A program made the translations under genes and the position numbers. Source: Owenia fusiformis (lineage: Eukaryota > Annelida > Polychaeta > Sabellida > Oweniidae). Taken from it: a stretch of DNA of 64,000 nt. The number at the start of each line of letters is the position of its first letter. Within the stretch, counting starts at the first letter, position 1. The stretch lies in NCBI GenBank assembly GCA_903813345.2, contig CAIIXF020000001.1, positions 34,811,366-34,875,365 of the forward strand. Reading direction: 5' to 3'. The notes beneath the pieces are model-generated. The model had not been told where the DNA came from, searched no databases, and was given only the letters and a program-made list of their open reading frames with translations. Positions 10,601-22,600 of the stretch are shown here, piece after piece.

Positions 10601-13600
10601 CTAAATTGCCAATGTTCTTACACAGTCGCAACTCAGGACAGGATATGCTGGACTTACTCAGAAAAAATAGGGAAAGGTTTAGCAATGCAGTGGTAGGTTA
10701 ATATTTAAGGGGCCGGGTCAAAACATTGATGTCCGTCAAAAAACATAATTAATTATCTTAGGGGAGGGGTTAAACACTATTTAATTAGATGATGAACATC
10801 GATTTTCAGTTTTCCCAGGTTTTGTCTTTTGCATCCACTATTCATTCATTGTATTGAATACATCTGGGCATTTTCACAATGGCGTCGCCCATTAAATAGT
10901 GAAAGCTCCAACTGAATCTGTTTGGAAACATTCTAGGTAACACAATTTGCATTCCTAAAGTAAACTGTTAACAAACAAAGCAAATCATAAGTGATAATTT
11001 CATAAAGAAAAATTTCACCAACATTTGACTTTCGTTTGAAGGGGGAGAGGGGGGTCAGACCTAACTAAATTAGTAAGTTTTTTGATGGACATCAATGTTT
11101 TGACCCGACACCGACAGGGGGTGTCAGTTCATGTTCATTATGTTTAGTGTGATATTGATGTGTCAAATGTCATTGAAAAGGTTCACTGTCATACTGTGCA
11201 AGTTCAATAACATGTCTTCATGTTCTCTGATTTGTATTTACTATTGCACAAGTAAAGTTGTACAATATTTGTTGCATTGTATAGTTTTTTGTACTTTCTT
11301 TCTATAAGTTCACTCATTTTTATTGTAAACATTCACTCATTGGAATGGTCTCCTATAAAAAATCATTCATTTGTTTTTTCATATTGTCATTTCTGTTGTA
11401 AAGGTTCAGTAATTTGTCATTTCTGTTGTATATTTTCACTAATTTGTCATTTCTATTGTAAAGGTTCACTAATTTGTCATATCTGTTGTATAGGTTCACT
11501 AATTTGTCATATCTGTTGTATAGGTTCACTCAGTTGTGATTGCTATTGTATAGGTTCACTAATTTGTCATTTCTATTGTATAGGTTCACTCATTTGATGG
11601 CAGTAAAGAGGAAGCAGCTGACTTAGTAGAACTGGGGATGTACATTGGTATCAATGGGTGGTAAGTATTTAAACATAGCAAACAATTCACAATATATCTG
11701 GCACTGGAATACATTGTACATACAATAAAATGAACACAAGTAACATGTCATTTGAATAGTAATAAGCTTTAATGGAGAGTAGTATGGGGCCTTATATTTT
11801 GTTTAATTGCTTTCAGGAAAATTTTTGTCAATATGATAATACTTCAGGGTGGCAAAAAACGGAAACCCTGCATTTTCCTTATGTCTTAGTCATTTTTAAA
11901 AAATTTTCCCTGATATTTAATACATTTGTATATGATTCAATTTCTTACCAGCCTACCATATTTCATGACCATCAGACTGATGGTTACAATGTTACAGTAC
12001 TTTGAACAACATGCGTCAGGTGTGGCCATCATCACGATATAGGCAAATCTGCACAAGTTGTCAATGATCTGACTGCATTCCTCAGCAGGTATGGGATGAG
12101 TGACATGGATGATCTCCTTTTTGACATTTGCAATTATCCTGGGGTCATTCTTGAACAATAATTTGGCTTATCGCCACAGATAGAAGTCGGGTAGGGACAT
12201 TTTGGACGACATGTGCAGGGTTGCCTAAAATGCATTTTGGCCACTGGGCATGTTGTTTAAAGTGCTGTAACATTGTGACTATCAGTCTGATGGTCATGAA
12301 ATATAGTGGGCTGGTAGAGAATTGAACAATGTACAAATGTACCAAATATCAGGGATTAATTCCTTAAAGTAACAAAGATTTGAGGGAAATTGCATCAGGG
12401 TCTCCTTTTTTACCACCGTGTATTATTGTCTTCTATTCTCCAGTACTGTCTTGTAAATTAAAGGAACAAACACTCTTAAATCAAGCTACATGCAAATTTG
12501 TTTGATGTTTTTATGATTCAATTTAATTCATCAAACCACTAAAAATAAATAAATTGCTATATATGCATTTATTTTATTTTTACAGTTCATTAAAAACTCA
12601 AGAAAATATTGATACTATGTGCAGTATACCAAGTGAAAGGCTCATGATAGAAACAGGTAAGTGTATTCTGTAAAACATTCTCTATTATGGAACAAATTTC
12701 AAAGGAACCAAGTTTTATTGACTAACATGTTCATGAACCTCTTTGTAAGGAACTTTTGTATGCAAGGAACAATTTCACCAGAGTGTTCCCTATACACAGG
12801 TTTTACTTTATGGTGATTGAAATACAATGTAAACCATATATGCGAGCCATAGGCTTTTTTTGCTGCAAACCCTATACTTTATCTTTGAGAGCTTAGCTCT
12901 TGTACTCAATTTTTGAGGAGGGCTTCTACTTTATTTCCATAGACCAAACCAAATTATGAATAAATTGCACAAGCACGAATAGTTAAGGAGGACATAGTTT
13001 ATGAACCATTGTTTTTAAAAGGTTCTGGAATATAGAAGAAGGAATTTGTCACATATTTAGTCCCTCGCTTTTGTTAGGTTGACGATCTTCATGAATATTG
13101 TCACATTGGCAATATTCGTGAATATCGTCAACGTAACAAAAGCGAGGGACTAAATATTTAAATTGCGTCTTCGTTAATATACCAAACATAGAACCGCCTG
13201 CATATTCTCAAACTAGACTATCTTCCTTAACTTTGAGCTAAATTATTGTCCACAACTTGACTTATAATTGGTATAGAATCGAGAACGATGTCTTACTGAA
13301 AACGAAGCCCGGAAGTTCTTCCATCTTGTTACGCTGACGTATCGTAACTAGGTGAGTACCAGTGACACTTGTATGTGTAAGACTGAGACTAACATAAAAA
13401 GTAAGGACAAATTTGTCAGTAGAATAATTTGGGAGAAAAACACCTGTTTTACTTTAAGTTAGGCCTTATCTTAACATGTATGTATTTTCACCACATTTGG
13501 AGATTACAAGTAAAATGGGTATTTAAAATTTACAACTCACATATATAGCTTTTTAAACATACAATTTCATTATCGTACCCAATAAAAGGTATGGTATTGT

Positions 13601-16600
13601 TATCAGTTCCACAGACAGGTGTATGGAAAGTGGGCAGGAAGTGGCAGTCACTTTCTAATCTGCATTTTTCAAGACAAACAACTTGAACTGATTTGAAATT
13701 TTCAGTTGTTTCACTGTATGGAAATCTACAACCTATTTGAGTTTAAACATGCTTGGTAGATTAAGATGGATATTGTTTACTTTTAGCTACAATATAATTA
13801 TAGAGGCTGGGCCATCTTAGACTCTTTGAATTGAAGGTTGTAGCCATCATAGAAGTAGATGTACCCATTAAACTCTTGAGGCCATATTAGACTCTAATTG
13901 TTACTAATTGTTAATATTAGTTGTAGACTATACCATTTTCAACTTTGGAGACTGAACCATCTTAGGCTCTGAAGACTGTACCATCTTTGACTCTTGAAAC
14001 TGATCCCATGTTATATCGAGAGGCTGTACCATCTAAGGGTCGGAGGCTGTACGGCTTAGACTCATGGAGGCTGTACCACCTTAGACTCGTGGAGGCTGTA
14101 CTTATCCTAGGCTCTGAATGCTATACCAATCAAATGATCTGAAGGATCTACTATCTTGGACTCTGGAGACTGATCCCTATGCTATATCTGGAAGCTGTAC
14201 CATCTTAGACTCGTGAAGACCGTGCCTATCTTAGCCTCTGGATGCTATAGCAATCATAGCCTCTGAAGGCTGTATCATTTTAGACTCTGGGGACTGATCC
14301 TATGTTATATCTGTATGCCGTACCATCTAAGGGTCTGGAGGCTGTGCCATCTTAAGACTCATGGAGGCTGTGCCATCTTAAGACTCATGGAGGCTGTACC
14401 ATCTTAGACTCATGGAGGCTGTACCATCTTAGACTCATGGAGGCTGTACCATCTTAGACTCATGGAGGCTGTACCCATCCTAGGTTCTGAATGCTATAGC
14501 AATCATAGCCTCTGAAAGCTGTGCCATCTTATACTCTGGAGACTGATCTCATGTTATATCTGGAGGCCCTACCACCTAAGGGTCTGGAGGCTGTACCATC
14601 TTAGACTTATGGAGGCTGTACCCATTCTAGGCTCTGAATAGCAATCTTAGATTCTGAATGTTGTATCATCTTGGACTCTGGATGCTGAATATATATTACG
14701 CTCTAGAGGCTGTATCATATAATTAGATTCTTGAGACTGCACAAATCTTATACTCTGGAGGCTGAACCATCTATATACTCTGGACCTTAGGTTCTTCTGA
14801 ACTATTCTATGGTCTCAGGTTCTACCATATTAGGCTATTGGATAATATGTTCTGGTATTGAAGCGCACCATATACGCTGTGGGTTGAATCATATTCCTTG
14901 TTATAAAATAAGTCTTTTCAGAACATACATGTATGCACTACACTATTTGCATTTATTATGCTCTGTTACTATTGTAGCGACCAGGGGCCCGACATTTGTA
15001 ATTTATCGCCAGTATGGCAAAGGGACCTGGTCGATATTGTACTTCATTATATTTTACTTACTGAAAATAGTGTTTTTACAAATCCTTGGTTAAAATACTT
15101 CCGGTCTCGTTTAAAATCTCGTTTCAAATCTCGTGAGACTCGAGATTGAAGATCACATGATCATTAGCCCGCGAACATAGTTCGAGGTAGTATATTTGCA
15201 ACTTGCTGAGGGACGGACGTGCTCCCATCATGGCTTCAACTTCAACAGCTGAAACTTGGGTAGGCCTAAATAATTACATTCTTTCATACATTCGGTGGCT
15301 TCATAGTTACTTCATTTATTTATGGTCATCTACGTAATGTGAACTTCATTTAGAAAATCATTGGAATTTCTAGCGTTTGGAGTCTACCATTTCAAATTGC
15401 ATACAATTTTATAACCCAGTATTTTATTCAATTCATTATACCACGTTGCAAGTATACTCCCCCTTCTATTTATACTCGTATACCTTATATAGGAGGTTAT
15501 TTATAACTTTGAATACATTTTCGGCTGCAGTGTTCAGGTGTTTAGGCAATGTTTAGTCACTATTGATAAACCATTTTAGGTTTCCAGGTTATATTTCAAG
15601 CCTATGTTTTATTATGCCTTCTGGCGGGTAATTATGCCTTTTGGCGGGTAATTATGGTTTTTGGCGGGAAAATACTACCCTTTGGCGGGCAATTACACCT
15701 TTTTGGCGGGAAAACTTTACCTGCTTTGTCAACCATGTTTGAGGGTACAAATCTTTACTGTTTTTATGGACGTATTATTTCAAAAGCTTATGGGTAAAAG
15801 CCTTATAATTTTTGGGGAGAAATTCCTTGCAGTGAGTTGAGTTGTGTTTTTGTGGATAAATTCCTTCATTATGGGTACATTTTATAGATAAAACCCTCCC
15901 CAATTGAAAAAAGCCTATGGAAAATCATCTCCAATTATCACCTAACTTACTATTGATAATTAGTTGAAAGTTAGGTGTAAAAATTCACATGCAAATGAGC
16001 TAATTATCAACTTAATTAACGCTTAATTTGCAACTTAATTAACGATTAACTACCATCAATATGCAAATGAGCTATTTACGTTAATTAGTTGAAAGTTAGT
16101 TGTAAGTTTGATGTAAGTTAATCTCTAATTATCACCTAACTTACTATTGATAATTAGTTGAAAGTTAGGTTAAAGTCAGATTTGTGACATCTCAAAAATG
16201 AATCGCTTCTTTTTTGCTTCCCTTCACTCGGAGATTTTTGCTTCATCTTGAACTATTTTGTGACGGAATATTCATCTTAATTCAACTTGAACTATTGAAA
16301 TTTCACAGCAAGAGGAGGGAAAACCCCATGATTCAATTGATGACATAAGATTTCCTCCTTCGCACACCTTCTTTTGTCGAAAACGTACCCTCCATCTTGG
16401 TTTTTAAAGTTTTCAAATTGACCTAGATTTAAACCAATCAACGATCGACTCGCTAAACCAATCAGCGACGATGTCATCTCAATACAGATTTACATTATAA
16501 GCGTATGTCATCTTTGAACCCTGGGGTTTCTCCCCCTCTTTTTTAATTCTATTTTGCAAATTTTTAAGATTCATGAAAAGCATGTGAAGACATCATTATT

Positions 16601-19600
16601 GCCATCAATAACTAAAATCAGAACACAAACATTAGACTATAATGTTACATAATAAGGACGTAACAGATATAATCAAAAATATGTTTTGAAATGTCTTTGA
16701 TCTAACAATCATTATTTAGAAGAGCACATTTGGATTACTTGTGAAATATAGATAACCCATGTTAGTACCTAAATTGCATTCTAGGATTAATATTATATGA
16801 TCTGATTCAAAAATTTTTAAATTCATAAACAATTTAGACAGAAGTGTGAATAAGATTTAACATACATTGTATTCATGTTCTACATACCCTTATGATAATG
16901 TTGACCAAATTTCATGGTAGTATACGCACCATTCACGTTGTAATTCTCAATTTTATGAGAGAAATATCTCTCACATGTTTTCTTTTTCCACCATTTTGAA
17001 ATTAAATTTAGGGGGTTTGTATTTCTAAATCATGGGCCTAATTTACGACTAATTATCATTAAAATCATCCTATATGTTAACTATCAACCAATAATCTACT
17101 TCAGACCAAAAATGTTTTAATTTACCACTAACTATCACCCTCAAACATTTCATATCTTAATTATCAACTAAAAATCATAAATCAGCATTATTGTAAGTTA
17201 ATTTACGTTGAACTTGCTACTGATAATTAGGCCATAATTATCATTGATTTAATTAACGCTTAACTTTAATTCCAATTGCCAGCAGAATTGTTGATAATTA
17301 GTTGTAAATTAGTTGGTAATAAGTTGGTAATTAGTTTTATTTTTCAATTGGGTCATGTTTTGGTTGGAAATCCTTTCACATTAGACATGGGAATTCACCG
17401 TTTTGGGATGGAAAATTACTCATATTTTTGAAAAGGGAAAACGTTCATCTAACATTTACAATTGTTATTGAGTAAACAGGGATGGTAATATGTCATATTC
17501 CTAAGGTGTTATTGACCACTTTCATCAGCCACGTTTTATGGTAACTGAATTATTATGGCATTTTTAATTCTTTGGAAATTTGGGACCATTTCATTTTCCC
17601 GCCATTTTTGTAAGCCATTTACTGGGTAAAATCTGGGACCATTTCATTTTCCCGCCATTTTTGTAAGCCATTTACTGGGTAAAATCTGGGACCATTTCAA
17701 GTTCCCGCCATTTTTGTAAGCCATTTACTGGGTAAAATCTGGGACCATTTCAAGTTCCCGCCATTTTTGTAAGCCATTTACTGGGTAAAATCTGGGACCA
17801 TTTCAAGTTCCCGCCATTTTTGCAAGCCATTCACTGGGTAAAATCTGGGACCATTTCAAGTTCCCGCCATTTTTGTAAGCCATTCACTTGGTAAAATCTG
17901 GGACCATTTCAAGTTCACGCCATTTTTGTTAGCCGTTTATTGGGTAAAATCTAGTGTCATTTCAAATTACCGCCATTTCTATAAGCTCTTTAACAAGGGA
18001 AATATTTGGTATAATTTCAAATTCCCGCCATTTTTACTGGCCATCTTTTGGATAATTTATTACAACATTTCTCTCGGCCATTTTTACTGGACATCTATTG
18101 GGAAAATTAATATCACTCCTTTACCACAATTTCTTATTGGACACATTTTGAGAAAACTTTTACTTTTAAGAAACTTCAATATAAATGGTTTAGTTTCTAC
18201 TCAAACATAACAATTTCTGTACATATTTAGTTCAACATGATCATATCATACTGTAGAACACACATATTTTAAACCGCTATTATCACTAGTGATTATTTTA
18301 CTTCGTTCATTTCACATGTACTTATGTTCGTTCATGTCACATGTACTTATGTTCATTCATTAGAGATCATCCATTAAGGATGACATGTACATAGTCCACT
18401 TATGATCATCCATTAAGGATGACATGTACATAGTCCACTTATGCTCATCCATTAGGAGTAACATGTACTTAGTAATTTTACATTCATCCATTAAGGATGA
18501 CATGCACTTAGCCCTTTTACATTCATCCATTAAGGATGACATGCACTTACCATTTTACACTCATCCATTAAGGATGATAACTACTTAGTCATTTTACAAT
18601 CATCCTTCAAGGACGAGAAACACTTAATCCTAGTCCACTTTTGTTCATCCATTAAGGATGACACGAACTTAGCCCTTTTTATATTCATCCGTTAAGGATG
18701 ACAACTACTTCATTCATTTGTGTTCATCCATTAGTGATGACAATTACTTGATCTAGTTATTTACATCTATTACGAATTATAACTACTTGATTATGTTATG
18801 TAAATCCATAAAGGATATCATTTCAACTTGGATCCATTCATTTCCATATAAGTTTATCCATAAAGGATGACTTATTTTGTACTTTTATTCATTTGGTATG
18901 ACCATGACTTTTGATACTTGCCATTTATAACAGGGACTATTTTTCATCAGGTGGTATCCATAAAGGATAACCATTTGTTTACATTAATAAATACAATTAT
19001 TGCTAACACCTTTTAATATAATAATAATAATCTACATGTGAAATAAATACATTATTTTAACTTTACCATACTTATTATGTATTTTCATTAATTAGGCATA
19101 ACACAAGAGGTATTCCTTCCTTTAACAACATTTTATTGACCACTCCACTGTTACTTATAAGCCAGGGTTGTTACACTATGGCAACCCCTTGACCAATCAT
19201 GTACAGACTCACCATATTAAAGAATAACATCAGTATCCATGAGCTCTATAAATATAACTGCGACTGAATTTGTAAAAATAACTGTTTTAGCAAATTATCA
19301 ATGAAAAGTGCCACACCCACTTTTGAGTAGATAGAGAGCTAATAGAGTAGAGTCCAGAGTCAAAGATATAATATAATTCATCATATTTATCATGTTATCT
19401 TGTTAAACACCCCCCAAATATGTTTTAGGGTACATTAATGTTCATTTTCAAATGATTTGAAGAGAAATTGCAACATCTGTTATTATAAGAAGCTTCGGAT
19501 TTACCTGAAATATAAAAGATTTTGAGCAATTAAATTGTGTTGCTATGGTAACCAATTGACCAATTAATGTCAAAATTGTTGTGACAACTCACTATACATA

Positions 19601-22600
19601 GGTGCATGATCCCCGAAGATTTTATAGTGATTGGAGTTATAAAACAGAAATCATTAATGATTATAATAGTACCCCCTCATAAAATTACCCCAAGGGGTAT
19701 AAATGGTGATTTTAAGGTTGTCCACTACTTAGATTTTTGATATGTTGTTTTACATACCAGTGGCTATTGATTACACTAGGTTTACTCTGTATTGCAATGT
19801 TTTCATTTATTTGTGAATATTCACAACGGTTTTACTGGAGTACTGCATTATGATGAGCATGCCAAGTGTGTCCAATTTCTCATTCTCCAAGCAGTTCATG
19901 TTCAGTGTATTGAGCTTCCTTTCTGCAAAATCTCACTTTCATCTTTACATCTTGTCATGTCTTGAAATGACATCAAATACTATTTTCTGTACCTGAAATG
20001 CTAAAGTAAGCACCTTGTTTGAAATTGAAATATAATGTCAGTATGGCAATTCACATTTTGGCCATTTTAACGATTACAAAATGCAAATATTGCAAAATAA
20101 GCAAATGAGGTATTAGCTAAACGAGCTATACAAACATGTATATTTGGCATACTTTTTTATGTCCCCACCACATAGTGTGGGGCCATATTGTCGGCCTAGG
20201 CGCGTCCGTCCGTACGTCCGTCCGTCCGTCTGTCCGTACGTCCGGGAGTTTTCTCCAAAACCGCTACAGTTATCACCTTCAAATTTTCAGGGATAACTTA
20301 TGAGTGCATACAGATGTGGATGAAAAATTTTTAACTCAATACCTACTTCCTGTCGGCCATTTTGAAGTCAAATGCTAAAATCCTTGTCTGCAAACTTTAA
20401 GAAAAACGGCTTCACAGTTGCTTTTAAAACTTTAACATCTTGTTCAGCTCACTTCATTCTAGATCTGATTAGGTTTTGGACCTGTTAGCTCAGTCATGTC
20501 AGCCATTTTGAATGTCTTAAGAAAAGTTAGCGCACGATAATACTTTGTATCATATTGAATGGTGTTTTTGAGTTTTCATACTTTAACTATTTAGTAGCTT
20601 TATAAATAATTTCAGATCTACTTTGTTGTAAAAGCCTATGTTATTGTTAACAGTAGTAATATGTGATAATTTTGTTAGAAGAAATCAGCAAAAACACATA
20701 ATCACTTTTTTATTGTCGGCCATTTTGGATTTTTCCGTCCTAAAATCTTGTCTGTGAAGTCTTGTCTACATGTTTTCAGGTGAACCGTTTGGTGGATCAA
20801 TTTCAAATTTTCAGGGATGATTCTTAGTATAAAAATCTAGATCTGATTTGTTTTTTGGCATTCTGGGTAAATGTCAAGGCAGCCATTTTCGATTTTCCGT
20901 CCTAAAATCTTGTCTGTAAAGTCTTGTCTACGCGTTTTCAGGTGAACCGTTTGGTAGATCAATTTCAAATTTTCAGAGATGATTCTTAGTATGAAAATGT
21001 AGAACTGATTAGTTTTTTGGCATTCTGGGCAAATGTCAAGGCAGCCATTTTGGATTTTCTGTCCTAAAATCTTGTCTGTAAAGTCTTGTCTATGCATTTC
21101 CAGGTGAATCGTTCTGTAGATCAATTTCAAATTTTTAGGGATGATTCTTAGTATGAAAATCTAGATCTGATTAGTTTTTTGGCATTCTGGATAAATGTCA
21201 AGGCAGCCATTTTGGATTTTCCGTCTTAAAATCTTGCCTGTAAAGTCTTGTCTACGCGTTTTCAGGTGAACCGTTTTGTAGATCAATTTCAAATTTTCAG
21301 AGATGATTCTTAGTATGAAAATGTAGAACTGATTAGTTTTTTGGCATTCTGGGCAAATGTCAAGGCAGCCATTTTGGATTTTCTGTCCTAAAATCTTGTC
21401 TGTAAAGTCTTGTCTATGCATTTCCAGGTGAACCGTTCTGTAGATCAATTTCAAATTTTTAGGGATGATTCTTAGTATGAAAATCTAGATCTGATTAGTT
21501 TTTTCGAGGTCTCCTCTGCCGAAGGCAGCGCTAAGTAGGAGCGTAGCGACTACTTTGCGGGAGACCTCAAACCATTGATCACGTTTGCTCCTGTAATTAT
21601 TCACTTCTTCACCTCTTTAAAATGTGATTTCAATCAGTTGATCAAATTTTCGGACTTTGACCTCAAATTCAAATATTAATATTTATAAGAAAAAATACTG
21701 ACTCATTGATATATTTTTAATAGTCTTTTAAATAAAGTGAAATGAAGCCAAAATCAGCTAAAATTATGCAATGTCGTAAAATGGCGTGACTGGAATATGA
21801 TGCAATCACCCGTGACGTCAGACACGTATTGCCACATCAACAACTAAACAAACAATTAATATAGACTTCACTGATTGGTTTAAAGATTCTTCGCATCATT
21901 TGTGACGTCATTAACATGTTACCCAACCAACAACTAAACAAATAACAAATAGGCATATAGTGTTCAGTGTCACGCTCTTGAATCAGTTATAAACAGGGAT
22001 AATCAACAGATATATGAGAGGGTCAGGCATTTTTTTGACTTGGAGACCTCGACTCGAGGAGTTTGCTGCATTTTCTTGTTTGGCATTCTGGATAAATGTC
22101 AAGGCAGCCATTTTGGATTTTCCGTCTTGAAATCTTGCCTGTAAAGTCTTGTCTACACATTTTTAGGTGGACCGTTTGGTAGATCAATTTCAAATTTTCA
22201 GGGATGATTCTTAGTGTGAAAATCTACATCTGATTAGTTTTTTGGCATTCTGTGTAAATGTCATGGCAGCCATTTTGGATTTTCTGTCCTAAAATCTTGT
22301 CTGTAAAGTCTTGTCTACGCGTTTTCAGTTGAACCATTTGGTAGATCAATGTCATATTTTCAGGGATGATTCTTAGTATGACAATCTAGGAACAGATTAG
22401 TTTTTTGACATTCTGGGTAAATGTCAAGGCAGCCATTTTGGATTTTCCATCCTAAAATCTTGTCTGTAAAGTCTTGTTTACATGTTTTCTAGTTAACTGT
22501 GTGACGGATCAATTAAAATTGTGTTGGTAAAGTCTTGTCTACTCATTTTCAGGATAACCATTTGATGGGATCACCCATTGGTGGGGACATTTTGTACACA

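Noticed and set aside
18284-18975. CRISPR-like array of ~25-bp palindromic repeats with spacers
   Set aside because: Eukaryotic context, degenerate units, and the 'spacers' are themselves repeated; it is a minisatellite.
20837-21454. Two near-identical 97-residue minus-strand frames, looking like a tandem gene duplicate
   Set aside because: They are the 324-bp dimers of the 162-bp core repeat; peptide identity follows from DNA repeats and there are no gene signals.
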